From: Mycobacteroides saopaulense
Lineage (GTDB): Bacteria > Actinomycetota > Actinomycetes > Mycobacteriales > Mycobacteriaceae
Assembly (NCBI RefSeq): GCF_001456355.1
Contig: NZ_CP010271.1
Span: 1,612,001-1,676,000 of the forward strand
Reading direction: 5' to 3'
DNA: 64,000 nucleotides
This document shows positions 55,011 to 64,000 of the stretch, one piece after another. Made by a program: the position numbers and the translations under genes. How positions within the stretch are numbered: the stretch's first letter is position 1; every line of letters begins with the position of its first letter. The notes below the pieces were generated by a model, which saw nothing but the letters and a program-made list of their open reading frames with translations, searched no databases and had not been told where the DNA came from.

Positions 55011-56081
55011 CTACCCGCCCCAGCGCCTGCGCACTCCGGTGTACCGCCAGCCCAGGGCTGCCAATGCCCAGGTCGCGATGAACAGTGCCACAATCACGTA
55101 ACCCATCGCGGCCAGGTCCAGCCCGCCCACCGCGGCCAGCGGCCCCGTCGTGATGTCCAGCTTCTCGGTGAGAATCGAAATGATCTCCTGCGCCCCGATC
55201 AGCATGGCCACTGCCACCGAGAGCCCGGTGATCACCAGGTTGTAGTAGATCTTGCGCGCGGGCTCCTGGAACGCCCAGTCGTAGGCGAAGTTCATCAGCG
55301 ATCCGTCGAGCGAATCGAACAGCGACATCCCGGCGCTGAACAGGATGGGCAGCACCAAGATCGCGTACCAGGGCAGCCCGGTCGCCGCGGCCCCACCGGC
55401 GATCACCAGCAGCGACACCTCGGTCACCGTGTCGAATCCCAACCCGAACAACAGACCCACCGGGTACATCTGCCACGTCCTGCGAATCGTCGCCGTCAAC
55501 GGCCCGAATAGCCGGTTCAGGCCGCCGCGATTGGACAGTTCGCGTTCCAGGGCCGCCTCGTCGACCTCGCCGCCCCGCATCCGCTTGGCGATTCGGTAGA
55601 TGCCGATCAGCGACACCAGGTTGAGCAATCCGATGAGCAACAGGAACGTTCCCGACACGGCCGTCCCGAACAAGCCCGTCCACTGCTGCAGCGACGAGTT
55701 CTCATCGGAAACGTTGGCCGCCAACGCCTTAACGCCGAGCGCCAGCAGCCCGACCATGATGAACACGATCGACGAATGTCCCAACGAGAACCAGAAACCT
55801 ACCGACATGGGGCGGCGCCCATCTGCCACCAGCTTGCGGGTGGTGTTGTCGATGGCCGCGATGTGATCGGCATCGAAGGCGTGCCGCATGCCCAGCGTGT
55901 ACGCCGTGACACCCAGCCCCACCCCGAAGACGCTGCCCTGCACCGTGAAATGTGCGGGCGCCACCAGAAGGACCAGCATGCCCCAGCCGAGAACATGCAG
56001 GGCGATCACCGCGACACTCATTCCGATGACGCTGCGTCTCTGACCTGTATCCAGACGACGCCACGCATTGAGTAACGGCAC
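55011..56081 (-). CDS. nicT: Nickel/cobalt transporter NicT (NiCoT family)
   Basis: A 356-residue permease with eight hydrophobic helices. The family signature is RHAFDADHIAAIDNTTR (HX4DH metal motif), with FSLGHSSIVF and LFGLGFDTVTE also diagnostic. It imports Ni2+ or Co2+ for urease, hydrogenase or cobalamin. A GTG at 56081 (VPLLNAWRRL) fits the family N-terminus; the frame upstream overlaps the MpaB-like gene and is unlikely to be coding. Proximity to cobD hints at cobalt for B12. Confidence 0.92.
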   Translation of the reverse strand: MPLLNAWRRLDTGQRRSVIGMSVAVIALHVLGWGMLVLLVAPAHFTVQGSVFGVGLGVTAYTLGMRHAFDADHIAAIDNTTRKLVADGRRPMSVGFWFSLGHSSIVFIMVGLLALGVKALAANVSDENSSLQQWTGLFGTAVSGTFLLLIGLLNLVSLIGIYRIAKRMRGGEVDEAALERELSNRGGLNRLFGPLTATIRRTWQMYPVGLLFGLGFDTVTEVSLLVIAGGAAATGLPWYAILVLPILFSAGMSLFDSLDGSLMNFAYDWAFQEPARKIYYNLVITGLSVAVAMLIGAQEIISILTEKLDITTGPLAAVGGLDLAAMGYVIVALFIATWALAALGWRYTGVRRRWGG

Positions 56082-56091
56082 GACTGCGAGC

Positions 56092-56904
56092 CTAGACGAC
56101 CGGCTTGCCCATTCGCTCGCGCAATCGCATGTCCCAGATGAGCACCGCATACGACAACGTCCACAGCGGCGCGGGCACCACCCGATCGGCGACCCGCAGC
56201 GCGCCCAGCAGCGCATCGAAGCGCCGCTGATCACGATCCGTCCACGCCACCTGCAACAGCTCCCGGAACTGCGGGGGCAAAAACCCTTTGGTCGCAAACA
56301 GATTGAACCGGCCGGCCATGCTCAACGGCCATGGCAGCATCTTGAACGACGCCACACCCAACAGATGTTCACGCACCGGCGCATCGATGCGCAGCCCGTC
56401 CAGCGAGCGTTTCCAGTAGTCGTTGAACGCATCCCGGTCCTGTGGCCATGCCTCGGGCCGCACCTGTAGCGCCGTGCCGATGCGCGCGCCGTCCCGGTAG
56501 ATGGCATCTGCGGTCTCATCGTCGAGCGGACCGTGCAGCGACTCGTACGCCTGCACGTAGTACTGATACAGGCAGGCCGCCACCCACAACTGCAGGTCCG
56601 GATCGAACGCGTTGTATTTCACCGGGCTCGCGGGCGTCGAGCGCACCCGGCGGTGCACCGCGTCAACCCCGCGCTTCATCACCTCGCGATCGCGGCGGCT
56701 GCCCATCGTGGCGACCGCCAGAAACATCCCGGTGGTGCGCGCCCGTTTGAACGGGTGCTTGTAGACATTGCCGCTGTCGACGGGGCTCTCCAGCACTCCG
56801 TATCCGACACCCGGGTGCGAAAGCTGCATGATCACGTTCGAGGCAGGCAACAGCAGCGAAGCGGGGTTGACCAGATCGACAAGCCTGGCAGGGGAGTGCT
56901 TCAT
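56092..56904 (-). CDS. MpaB/DUF2236-family heme oxygenase-like protein
   Basis: A 270-residue protein of the oxygenase MpaB (DUF2236) family, related to latex-clearing protein. Visible: [21 protein letters not shown] near the N-terminus, a Lys/Arg-rich [11 protein letters not shown], and [20 protein letters not shown]. The family binds heme b through a His and takes part in rubber or other oxidative chemistry, but mycobacterial members are unstudied. 10 bp before nicT on the same strand, probably co-transcribed; divergent from cobD. Confidence 0.82.
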   Translation of the reverse strand: MKHSPARLVDLVNPASLLLPASNVIMQLSHPGVGYGVLESPVDSGNVYKHPFKRARTTGMFLAVATMGSRRDREVMKRGVDAVHRRVRSTPASPVKYNAFDPDLQLWVAACLYQYYVQAYESLHGPLDDETADAIYRDGARIGTALQVRPEAWPQDRDAFNDYWKRSLDGLRIDAPVREHLLGVASFKMLPWPLSMAGRFNLFATKGFLPPQFRELLQVAWTDRDQRRFDALLGALRVADRVVPAPLWTLSYAVLIWDMRLRERMGKPVV

Positions 56905-56932
56905 TGCACAGCAAATTCTATAGGGTGTTGGC

Positions 56933-57877
56933 GTGTCGCGCCGAGGATTTCGCGCCGCGGGTATTGCCCTCGGTTATGCCCTGGACCGCCGCTTCGGTGA
57001 CCCGCAGCGATTGCACCCGGTCGCCGGATTTGGCCAGGTCGCTGGCGCGTTGGAGGGGTACACCTACCGCGACTCCAGGCTTGCCGGCGCAGCACACACC
57101 GCCGCCCTGCTGACGGCCGTTGCCGTTACCGGCTGGGGCGCCGAACGCGCGGCGCGTCGATCCCCGGTGGCCACCGTTGCCGTGACGGCGGCCGCGACCT
57201 GGGCCACCCTCGGCGGGACGTCTTTGGTCCGGGTGGGTGCCGGCATGTCCGAACACCTCCATGACAACGACATCGACGGGGCCCGCGCGCTGTTGCCATC
57301 GCTGTGCGGCCGGGACCCGAGCCTGCTCGACACCGCCGGCATCGCCCGCGCCAGCGTGGAATCGCTGGCGGAAAACACCTCCGATGCCCACACCGGGCCG
57401 CTGGTCTGGGCAGCGCTCGCGGGTGTCCCCGGGGTGCTGGCCTATCGCGCGGTCAACACCCTCGACGCGATGATCGGCCACAAATCAGACAGGTATTTGC
57501 GATTCGGTTGGGCGGCAGCACGGTTGGACGACGTGATGAACCTGCTTCCCGCCCGGGTCACCGCGCTGGCCACGGCGGTTGCTGCGCCGTTTCTCGGGGG
57601 CTCGGCGGTCGCCGCGCTGCGTGTCTGCCTGCGCGACGGGCGAAGCCATCCCAGCCCCAATGCCGGCGTCGCGGAGGCGGCCTTCGCCGGTGCGCTCGGT
57701 GTGCGTCTGGGCGGCCCCCTGCGATACCCGTACGGCGAGGAGACACGGCCGGTGCTCGGTAATGGCGCACCCCCGCGGATCGGGGATATGCATGAGGCGG
57801 TGCGGCTTTCGCGTGCGGTCCAGCACGTGACGGTGGTTGTCGCGGTGATCGCGACCCTGCGTCAGCGCCGTCCGTAG
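56933..57877 (+). CDS. cobD: Adenosylcobinamide-phosphate synthase CobD/CbiB
   Basis: A 314-residue membrane protein. [21 protein letters not shown] at the N-terminus, [20 protein letters not shown] and [26 protein letters not shown] are CobD/CbiB signatures. It attaches the aminopropanol phosphate arm to adenosylcobyric acid in B12 synthesis. GTG start. Its 3' end overlaps the convergent SURF1 gene by 16 bp. The position matches Rv2236c. Confidence 0.93.
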   Translation: MSRRGFRAAGIALGYALDRRFGDPQRLHPVAGFGQVAGALEGYTYRDSRLAGAAHTAALLTAVAVTGWGAERAARRSPVATVAVTAAATWATLGGTSLVRVGAGMSEHLHDNDIDGARALLPSLCGRDPSLLDTAGIARASVESLAENTSDAHTGPLVWAALAGVPGVLAYRAVNTLDAMIGHKSDRYLRFGWAAARLDDVMNLLPARVTALATAVAAPFLGGSAVAALRVCLRDGRSHPSPNAGVAEAAFAGALGVRLGGPLRYPYGEETRPVLGNGAPPRIGDMHEAVRLSRAVQHVTVVVAVIATLRQRRP

Positions 57878-58677
57878 CGGTCGGCCATCCGTTCCTCGGT
57901 GGTCTGCGGCACCCCGGGTCTCGCTGCTTTCGCCGCCGCGGTCGCCGCGCGGCGCTGCCTGATCTCGGAGAACACGAAGTAGCCCAAACCAATCGGTGCC
58001 AGAATTCCGAAGGCGATCCACTGGATCCCATAGGATAGGAACGGTCCGGCGTCCAGCTGCGGCAGCGGAATCGCGCCCAGGCCGCCGGGCTGATTCTCGG
58101 ACAACTGTAGATAGGGCCCGGCCAGTGGAGCCTTCAGCAGCGTCGACACTTGTTCCGGAACAATCGAATAGACCTGGTATTGACCGTTTTCCAGGAATGG
58201 CGCCTTGTCCGACTGTTGTTCGGGCTCCCGCAGCCGTGCGTTGAGGGTCACCTGTCCGGTCGGCGCCGTGGGTATCGGTGGCACGCTGGTGCCCTGCTCG
58301 GGGCGGACATAGCCGCGGTTCACCAGGATTGCGGGTCCACCATCTACTTGAAACACCGTCAGCGCCTCATAGGCGGGCTTGGCGTCGACCACCCGGAGCC
58401 GGGCCAACACCTGCTGATCAGGCAGATAGTGGCCCGTCGCCGTCACCCGGCGCCACTCGGAATCTTCGGGCATCGAATAGTCGGCTCGCAGCTCATCTTT
58501 GAGCGGCACCGGATCGGCGCTCACCGACTGGGCGATCCGGCTGTTCTCGCGCGAGGTCTTGGTGTTCTTGCCCAGCTGCCATGGCGCCAACACCGTGAAG
58601 CACAGATACGCGAACGCGACGACCACCAACGCCAGGGCAATCCATCCCGGGCGCAGCAGAAACGCGAGCTTTCGCAT
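57862..58677 (-). CDS. SURF1-family cytochrome oxidase assembly protein
   Basis: A 271-residue protein with two membrane helices (LLRPGWIALALVVVAFAYL and SYGIQWIAFGILAPIGLGYF) around an extracytoplasmic domain (WRRVTATGHYLPDQQVL, ILVNRGYVRPEQG). This is the SURF1/Shy1 layout; members aid heme a insertion into cytochrome c oxidase. Its ATG overlaps the ptpA stop, so the two are coupled, as in Rv2235-Rv2234. Confidence 0.92.
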   Translation of the reverse strand: MRKLAFLLRPGWIALALVVVAFAYLCFTVLAPWQLGKNTKTSRENSRIAQSVSADPVPLKDELRADYSMPEDSEWRRVTATGHYLPDQQVLARLRVVDAKPAYEALTVFQVDGGPAILVNRGYVRPEQGTSVPPIPTAPTGQVTLNARLREPEQQSDKAPFLENGQYQVYSIVPEQVSTLLKAPLAGPYLQLSENQPGGLGAIPLPQLDAGPFLSYGIQWIAFGILAPIGLGYFVFSEIRQRRAATAAAKAARPGVPQTTEERMADRYGRR

Positions 58678-59165
58678 CAGTTGTTCCCACGCTCCGCCAG
58701 GGTGTGGTCCACCCATTCGTGCAGGCCGGGCATCGCCGCCTCGATGACCGACAGCACGTCCACGAAGTCCTCGCGGGTGCCGTAGTACGGGTCCTCGACA
58801 TCCATCGCGGCCCGGCTGGCCCGCGGATCGAAGGACCGCAGTAGCCGCACTCGTTCGGGGTCGGCGCCCAAGTGCAGCAGCATCCGGGAGTGGTTGCGCG
58901 CCAAGGCGATGATGAGGTCGGCGCTCAGATGATCGTCGTCGACCTGGGCCGCACGGTGATCCGTCGGGTAGCCGTACTCGGCCAGCACACTGGACGCGCG
59001 TTCGTCGGCGGGCTGCCCGGCATGCCAGTCCCCGGTTCCCGCGCTGGTGACCCGGACGCGATCGGCAAGTCCGCGCTCGGACAGCTGGTGGGCCAACATC
59101 TTCTCGGCGATGGGAGAGCGACAGATGTTTCCGGTGCACACGAAGGTGACATGCAGCTCAGACAT
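58677..59165 (-). CDS. ptpA: Low-molecular-weight protein tyrosine phosphatase PtpA
   Basis: A 162-residue LMW-PTP: the P-loop CTGNICRS (Cys10, Arg16) and the acid-loop DVEDPYYG. In M. tuberculosis the secreted PtpA dephosphorylates host proteins; in this rapid grower the target is unknown. It overlaps the preceding ptkA gene by 8 bp and the SURF1 gene by 3 bp, forming one transcript. Confidence 0.93.
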   Translation of the reverse strand: MSELHVTFVCTGNICRSPIAEKMLAHQLSERGLADRVRVTSAGTGDWHAGQPADERASSVLAEYGYPTDHRAAQVDDDHLSADLIIALARNHSRMLLHLGADPERVRLLRSFDPRASRAAMDVEDPYYGTREDFVDVLSVIEAAMPGLHEWVDHTLAERGNN

Positions 59166-59808
59166 GTAGCTCCTCCAGCAACTGCTGCGGGGTGCTCACG
59201 CGCCCGATGATCCACTCAGCCAGCTCACCCGGATCACCTTCGAAATCGGTTGCTCCGTAGCCCCAGTCGACGACGACGGTACCGATCCCGTGCGCAGCCG
59301 CACCCTCCACATCGTGCACGCGGTCACCGACCATCACCACGCCGGTCGATGGGACCTCGTCGAGCTGGGACAGCGCGTGCTTGATCACGTCGGCCTTGCT
59401 GGACCGGACGCCGTCCGGGCTGGCACCGGCGATCACCTGAAAAAACTCGGCAAGCCCGAAATGCTCCAGGATGCGTGCCGCGATGGGCTCGGACTTGGAC
59501 GTCGCAACGACCATGGGCACTCCGGCCTCACGCAGTCGGGTCAGTACGTCGCGAATACCGTCGAACATCTCGTTCACCGCCCAGCCGCGTTCGCCGTAGT
59601 CGGCGCGGTAGGCGGCGATGGCATCGTCGGCGCGTTCGCCAAGGCCCATGGAGCCAAGTGTGATGTGCATAGGCGGCCCCACCACCCGCGACGCGATGTC
59701 ACCCGTGGGTTCGGGAGCTCCGACATGGCTGAGTGCGTGGCGGAAACTGGAGACGATCCCCGGTGCGGAATCGGTCAGGGTGCCGTCGAGATCGAAGATC
59801 ACCAGCAT
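59158..59808 (-). CDS. ptkA: HAD-family protein tyrosine kinase PtkA
   Basis: A 216-residue HAD hydrolase fold: LVIFDLDGTLTDSAPG (motif I Asp pair), VVATSKSE (motif II) and MVGDRVHDVEGAAAHG (motif III). Its orthologue Rv2232 is reported as the tyrosine kinase that phosphorylates PtpA. The M. tuberculosis protein has an extra N-terminal part; here only the HAD domain is present, so phosphatase activity is as likely. ATG 59808 fits the upstream G-rich RBS; a GTG lies four codons before. Confidence 0.85.
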   Translation of the reverse strand: MLVIFDLDGTLTDSAPGIVSSFRHALSHVGAPEPTGDIASRVVGPPMHITLGSMGLGERADDAIAAYRADYGERGWAVNEMFDGIRDVLTRLREAGVPMVVATSKSEPIAARILEHFGLAEFFQVIAGASPDGVRSSKADVIKHALSQLDEVPSTGVVMVGDRVHDVEGAAAHGIGTVVVDWGYGATDFEGDPGELAEWIIGRVSTPQQLLEELHV

Positions 59809-59842
59809 CGGAGGAGCCACCCCCCTACATTAATGTCGAGCT

Positions 59843-60874
59843 ATGAGTGGGTCGACGGAAGCCAGGAGAGCGGCTGCGCGCTATCACGGCGACCAGGCGC
59901 TGACACCCGGCGTCCTGGACTTCGCTGTGAACGTACGCGCCGCCGCGCCGCCGCAGTGGCTGCGCGACCGGCTCGTCTCCCGTGTCGATGAGCTTGGTAG
60001 CTACCCGACCCGGGCCGACGAGGAACGCGCCGTGGCCGCGATCGCCGAACGCCATGGCCGCGCGCCCGATGAGGTGCTGCTGTTGGCCGGCGCCGCCGAG
60101 GGCTTCGCCATGCTGCCCCGGTTAAGCCCACACCGGGCCGCCGTGTTCGCACCCGGGTTCACCGAGCCCGAAGCCGTCCTTGCCGAGGCGGGCATCCCGA
60201 TCGATCACGTGGTGCTGCCGCCGCCGTTCACCCTTGATGGTGGCACGGTCCACGACGACGCCGACCTGGTGGTCATCGGTAACCCCACCAACCCGACCTC
60301 GGTGCTGCACACCCGCGAGGACCTTCTCGCGTTGCGGCGCCCCGGGCGAACCCTGCTGGTCGACGAGGCCTTCATGGACGCGGTGCCCGGTGAGCCGCAG
60401 TCGCTGGCCTCGCAGCGGCTACCCGGCCTGGTGGTGCTGCGCAGCCTCACCAAGACCTGGGCGCTTGCCGGGTTGCGCGCGGGCTACGCCGTCGGTGATC
60501 CCGAGATATTGGCCAGGCTTGTGCAGGGGCGTGCCCATTGGCCGTTGGGCACCCTGCAACTCGAAGCCCTTGCCGTCTGCAACACCGCCGAAGCGGTGGC
60601 GTATGCGGCGGAGGACACACGCCGTCTTGTCGCTACCCGGCGGCGACAGGCCGACGCATTGCGCGGACTGGGGCTGACCGTCACCGAAGGGGCCGCGCCG
60701 TTTCTCCTGGTGGCTGTGCCCGATGCGGACCTGATGCGAAAACACTTGGAGACCAAGAATATTACCGTCCGTCGCTGCGACACTTTCGTGGGTCTGGAAG
60801 GGGACCATCTGCGGGTGGCGGTGCGATCTGAATGGCCCGAGCTGGTGCAAGCGATGAAGGAGATTCTGCAGTGA
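59843..60874 (+). CDS. cobC: CobC-like PLP aminotransferase-fold protein
   Basis: A 343-residue fold-type I PLP enzyme. The cofactor lysine is in [25 protein letters not shown] and [10 protein letters not shown] hold substrate and PLP contacts. It corresponds by synteny to Rv2231c/CobC, the threonine-phosphate decarboxylase-like enzyme that makes the aminopropanol phosphate used by CobD. Its stop overlaps the next start (GTGA), the first link in a four-gene coupled series. Confidence 0.9.
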   Translation: MSGSTEARRAAARYHGDQALTPGVLDFAVNVRAAAPPQWLRDRLVSRVDELGSYPTRADEERAVAAIAERHGRAPDEVLLLAGAAEGFAMLPRLSPHRAAVFAPGFTEPEAVLAEAGIPIDHVVLPPPFTLDGGTVHDDADLVVIGNPTNPTSVLHTREDLLALRRPGRTLLVDEAFMDAVPGEPQSLASQRLPGLVVLRSLTKTWALAGLRAGYAVGDPEILARLVQGRAHWPLGTLQLEALAVCNTAEAVAYAAEDTRRLVATRRRQADALRGLGLTVTEGAAPFLLVAVPDADLMRKHLETKNITVRRCDTFVGLEGDHLRVAVRSEWPELVQAMKEILQ

Positions 60875-62010
60875 GTGTGCGGCTCACAGACATCATCGGC
60901 GTGCTCGACGACGCCTATCCGCCGGCATTGGCCGAATCATGGGATTCGGTGGGCTTGGTATGCGGTGATCCCGACCAGCGCATCGACGGCGTGACCGTTG
61001 CGGTCGATGCGACTACCGCGGTGCTCGACGAGATGGACGGCGCCGCCTCTCAGCTGCTGCTCGCCCATCATCCGCTGCTGCTGCGGGGTGTGGACACGGT
61101 GGCGGCCAGCACCCCCAAGGGCGCGTTGATCCATCGCCTCATTCGTTCCGGTGGTGCACTGTTCACCGCGCACACCAACGCGGATTCGGCCAGCCCCGGG
61201 GTTTCCGACGCGCTGGCCGAGGCGCTCGGATTGACCGTCACTTCGGTGCTGGCCCCGCAGTTCGCCGACTACGACAAGTGGGTGGTCTTCGTGCCCACCG
61301 AATCTGCGGATGCGTTGCGGCGCGCCATGTTCGACGCGGGTGCCGGGCACATCGGCGCCTACTCCGACTGCTCGTGGCACGTCACGGGCACCGGACAGTT
61401 CCGGCCGCTGGAGGGCTCCGACCCCACCATCGGTGCACACGGTGTGGTGGAACAGGTGGTCGAGGACAGGGTGGAGATGGTGGCACCGTCACGGTTGCGC
61501 TGCGAGCTGTTCGCGGCCATCAACGCCGCCCACCCGTATGAGGTGCCGGCCATTGACGTGTTGCCCATGGCCCCCGCGCCCGCGGGCACCGGACTGGGCC
61601 GCGTGGGTGTACTGCCCGCACCGGAGCCACTGCGGGACTTCGTGGCCCGGGTCGGCGCCGCGCTGCCGGAAACCGTGTGGGGCACCAGGGCGGCCGGTGA
61701 TCCAGATGCCTTGATCCAGACCGTCGCCGTCTGCGGTGGTGCGGGCGATTCGATGCTGAGCACGGTCGTTCGCTCCGGTGTCGACGCGTACGTCACCGCG
61801 GACCTGCGGCACCATCCCGCAGATGAGCATGTCCGGGCAAGTAGCGTTGCACTGGTCGACGTCGCTCACTGGGCCAGTGAATTCCCGTGGTGCGCGCAGG
61901 CGGCGCGGGTGATCGACAACGAATTCGGGGCGAAGCTGCCGATACACATCTCCCCGGTGCGCACCGACCCTTGGACGCTGGGTTGCCCAGAGAAAGAAGA
62001 GCAAGAATGA
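60871..62010 (+). CDS. Nif3-like dinuclear metal-centre protein (DUF34)
   Basis: A 379-residue protein with a long insertion between the two Nif3 halves. [11 protein letters not shown] (His pair), [13 protein letters not shown] and, near the end, [13 protein letters not shown] and [11 protein letters not shown] carry the metal ligands. Proposed roles include GTP cyclohydrolase I type 2 or metal-cofactor salvage, none firm. The GTG start overlaps the cobC stop, and its own stop overlaps the zinc-ribbon gene. Confidence 0.9.
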   Translation: MSVRLTDIIGVLDDAYPPALAESWDSVGLVCGDPDQRIDGVTVAVDATTAVLDEMDGAASQLLLAHHPLLLRGVDTVAASTPKGALIHRLIRSGGALFTAHTNADSASPGVSDALAEALGLTVTSVLAPQFADYDKWVVFVPTESADALRRAMFDAGAGHIGAYSDCSWHVTGTGQFRPLEGSDPTIGAHGVVEQVVEDRVEMVAPSRLRCELFAAINAAHPYEVPAIDVLPMAPAPAGTGLGRVGVLPAPEPLRDFVARVGAALPETVWGTRAAGDPDALIQTVAVCGGAGDSMLSTVVRSGVDAYVTADLRHHPADEHVRASSVALVDVAHWASEFPWCAQAARVIDNEFGAKLPIHISPVRTDPWTLGCPEKEEQE

Positions 62011-62729
62011 AAGCCAATGTGGCACAACAACGTCTATTGGTGGATCTGGCATCGGTGGATGCCGAATTGACACGCGTCGCGCACCGGCGTGCGAATCCGC
62101 CGGAACGCCAGGAACATGCAGAACTGCAGGCGCAGCAGCGGACCATCTTGGACGAGGTGGGCGCACTCGGCATCGCCCTGGAGGACCTGGATGATCAGGT
62201 GGCCAAGCTGGACGCGGAGGTGACTGCCGTGCGTCAGCGCGAGGATCGCGACCGCTCCCTGCTCGCGTCGGGCAGTGCCAACGCCAAGGAACTCACCGAG
62301 ATTCAGCACGAACTCGGCACCCTGGAGCGTCGTCAATCCAGCTTGGAGGATTCCGAGCTGGAACTGATGGAGCGCCGCGAGGAGCTACAGGGCCAGCAGA
62401 ACTCGGCACAGGCCAACGCCGACAAGATCGCCGAGCGGATGGCCGAAATCGAGCGGATCCAGCGCGCGGTCGCCATCGACACCGACGCCGAGGAGAACCA
62501 GCTACGGCAGCGTCGTGACGGTCTGACCTCGTCCATCGACGGTCCGCTGCTGGAAACCTATGAGCGGCAACGCCGTTCGGGAGGCCCCGGGGCGGGCTTG
62601 TTACAGGGCAACAAGTGCGGTGCGTGCCGGATAGAACTGGACCGCGGCGAGCTGGCCCGGATCTCGGCGGCCGACGTCGACGAGGTGCTGCGGTGCTCGG
62701 AGTGCAGCGCGATTCTGGTGCGCCCGTGA
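62007..62729 (+). CDS. Coiled-coil zinc-ribbon protein (Rv2229c-like)
   Basis: A 240-residue protein: a long helical hairpin (residues 1-190, Glu/Gln/Arg heptads) ending in a C4 zinc ribbon ([10 protein letters not shown] and [10 protein letters not shown]). Coiled-coil proteins with this C-terminal ribbon are universal in mycobacteria, and homologues are implicated in nucleic acid or surface functions without a settled role. Translationally coupled on both sides (ATGA and GTGA overlaps). Confidence 0.9.
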   Translation: MKANVAQQRLLVDLASVDAELTRVAHRRANPPERQEHAELQAQQRTILDEVGALGIALEDLDDQVAKLDAEVTAVRQREDRDRSLLASGSANAKELTEIQHELGTLERRQSSLEDSELELMERREELQGQQNSAQANADKIAERMAEIERIQRAVAIDTDAEENQLRQRRDGLTSSIDGPLLETYERQRRSGGPGAGLLQGNKCGACRIELDRGELARISAADVDEVLRCSECSAILVRP

Positions 62730-63838
62730 AGGTTCTTGTCGAGGCGGACGGCGGTTCACGCGGCAATCCGGGATTGGCCGGGTACGGCGCGGTGGTGTTC
62801 TCCCCGGATCACGAGACGGTGCTGGGGGAGGCCTGTGAGGCGATCGGCCACGCCACCAACAACGTCGCCGAATACCGGGGTCTGATAGCGGGACTGGCCG
62901 AGGCAGCACGACTGGGCGCCACCGAGGTGAACGTCTCGATGGACTCGAAGCTCGTCGTCGAGCAGATGTCCGGACGGTGGAAAGTCAAACATCCCGACCT
63001 GATCACGCTGTATCAGCAGGCGGTGACCGCCGCGATGCAGTTCGAATCCGTCAGCTACAGATGGATTCCGCGGGAACGCAACAAATATGCCGACCGGCTG
63101 GCCAACGAGGCGATGGACCGTGCCAGCGGCATCGAGCCCAAGGCCGCCAAGAAGCCCAAGGAAACCGCGGAAGCCAAGGAATCCAAGCCCGCGGACTCCG
63201 CTCCGGGTTGGACAGGTGCGCGCGGCAAGCCCACCCGAATGCTGTTGCTGCGTCACGGACAGACCGAGTTATCGGTGCAGCGCCGGTATTCCGGCCGGGG
63301 AAATCCCGAGCTCACCGCACTGGGCCGCGAACAGGCCGCGAACGCCGCCCGTTACCTCGCCAGCCGGGGCGGTATCGCGGCCGTCATCAGCTCGCCGCTG
63401 GGGCGCGCCACGCAGACCGCCACCGCGGCGGCCGATGCGCTCGGTGTTCCGCTGACGGTCGATGACGATCTGATCGAAACCGACTTCGGCAAGTGGGAGG
63501 GCCTGACCTTCACCGAGGCGTCCGAGCGTGACCCGGAGCTGCATGCCCAGTGGCTCGGCGATACCTCGGTGACTCCGCCGGAGGGGGAGAGCTTCGACAC
63601 CGTGCACCACCGGGTGCGGCGCGCGCGCAACCGGATCATTGCCGAATACGGTGGCGCAACGGTTTTGGTGGTCTCACACGTCACACCGATCAAGACGCTG
63701 CTGCGCCTGGCACTGGATGCGGGCCCGAGCCTGCTGTACCGGCTGCACCTGGACCTGGCGTCACTGAGCATCGCCGAGTTCTATTCGGACGGTCCGGCAT
63801 CGGTGCGACTCGTCAACGAGACCTCGTATCTGACTTAG
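62726..63838 (+). CDS. Bifunctional RNase H1 / acid phosphatase
   Basis: A 370-residue fusion. Residues 1-135 are RNase H type I: Asp8 in EADGG, Glu49 in NVAEYRG, Asp73 in SMDSKLVV and YADRLANEAMD. A Lys/Ala/Glu-rich linker leads to a histidine phosphatase domain (LLLRHGQTE near residue 175, EGESFDTVHHRV, VVSHVTPIKT). This matches Rv2228c, shown to have RNase H and CobC-like alpha-ribazole phosphatase activities, which fits the nearby cobD/cobC genes. Last gene of the coupled series. Confidence 0.93.
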   Translation: MKVLVEADGGSRGNPGLAGYGAVVFSPDHETVLGEACEAIGHATNNVAEYRGLIAGLAEAARLGATEVNVSMDSKLVVEQMSGRWKVKHPDLITLYQQAVTAAMQFESVSYRWIPRERNKYADRLANEAMDRASGIEPKAAKKPKETAEAKESKPADSAPGWTGARGKPTRMLLLRHGQTELSVQRRYSGRGNPELTALGREQAANAARYLASRGGIAAVISSPLGRATQTATAAADALGVPLTVDDDLIETDFGKWEGLTFTEASERDPELHAQWLGDTSVTPPEGESFDTVHHRVRRARNRIIAEYGGATVLVVSHVTPIKTLLRLALDAGPSLLYRLHLDLASLSIAEFYSDGPASVRLVNETSYLT

Positions 63839-63847
63839 GCTGTCGCC

Positions 63848-64000
63848 ATGGCTTCTCGTGATCACGGTGATCCGGGCGATGCGCCCACCATCGCCCCGCC
63901 TCTGACAGATGTCGCCAATCCGGCGCGGCCTTCGGCCGCGGAGGAAGCACGAACGGTCGCAGCGTCGACGAACACCGCCACGCTGGCAAGTCTGTCCGCT
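63848..64000 (+). CDS. Partial gene, possibly HugZ-like PNPOx family protein
   Basis: An ATG nine bases after the RNase H stop opens a frame to the window end (51 codons): MASRDHGDPGDAP, then NPARPSAAEEARTVAAST and TLASLSA. The order P-x-x-S-A-A-E-x-A-R then T-L-A-S-L-S resembles the N-terminus of pyridoxamine-phosphate-oxidase-like heme-utilisation (HugZ) proteins. Only the start is visible, so the assignment is tentative. Confidence 0.45.
   Translation, partial: MASRDHGDPGDAPTIAPPLTDVANPARPSAAEEARTVAASTNTATLASLSA

Overview
The window is high-GC actinobacterial DNA that reads as a rapidly growing mycobacterium, most likely of the Mycobacteroides abscessus/chelonae group. The evidence is a mycobacterial FAS-II operon (aceE, mabR, fabD, acpM, kasA, accD6), AhpE, PtpA with its HAD partner PtkA, a mycothiol-dependent formaldehyde dehydrogenase, an MspA-family porin, an MmpL-type transporter and type VII secretion-like proteins. 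Species assignment is inference from gene content. The order on the right (accD6 back to aceE, a lipoprotein, a DUF3052 protein, ahpE, then cobD, SURF1, ptpA, ptkA, cobC, Nif3-like, zinc ribbon, RNase H/phosphatase) matches the Rv2228c-Rv2247 neighbourhood of M. tuberculosis, except that kasB is absent and about 10 kb of accessory genes sit between ahpE and cobD.

Left part (1-18.6 kb): a partial arylsulfatase, an S1/P1 nuclease, a membrane diguanylate cyclase, a secreted GH16 hydrolase, a Tat-type catalase-related peroxidase with its cytochrome b561, a VanX-like dipeptidase, a lipoprotein, a membrane protein, and an ABC-F protein behind a WhiB7-like promoter and a leader with a three-codon ORF. 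Next comes a module of two protealysin-like M4 metalloproteases with an emfourin-like inhibitor gene between them. After an acyl-CoA dehydrogenase, an MmpL transporter is divergent from an ArsR regulator and a TauD-like dioxygenase, with two near-palindromic operators between.

Middle part (18.6-44.9 kb): an isochorismatase-like hydrolase, glycogen phosphorylase, a MarR-controlled oxidoreductase, a TetR-controlled acyl-CoA dehydrogenase/thiolase pair, a StyA-like flavin monooxygenase, a second diguanylate cyclase, an amidohydrolase, MscR, a serine hydrolase, DUF3145, and then the FAS-II block with aceE, ahpE and a tRNA-Val(TAC).

Right part (44.9-64 kb): behind the tRNA lies a degenerate copy of its 3' end, then a convergent accessory cluster. 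The plus strand carries an MspA-like porin with a glycine-rich insertion, a secreted protein with a PLA2-like domain lacking the His-Asp pair, an anchored M15/VldE-like protein and three lipoproteins. The minus strand carries a small protein with a YxxxD motif, a small secretory lipoprotein, a WxG protein with an Ala/Gly-rich tail and a DUF2235 (Tle1-like) hydrolase: a plausible undescribed type VII secretion-linked effector locus. The window ends with NicT, an MpaB/DUF2236 protein and the conserved, translationally coupled cobD-to-RNase H block.
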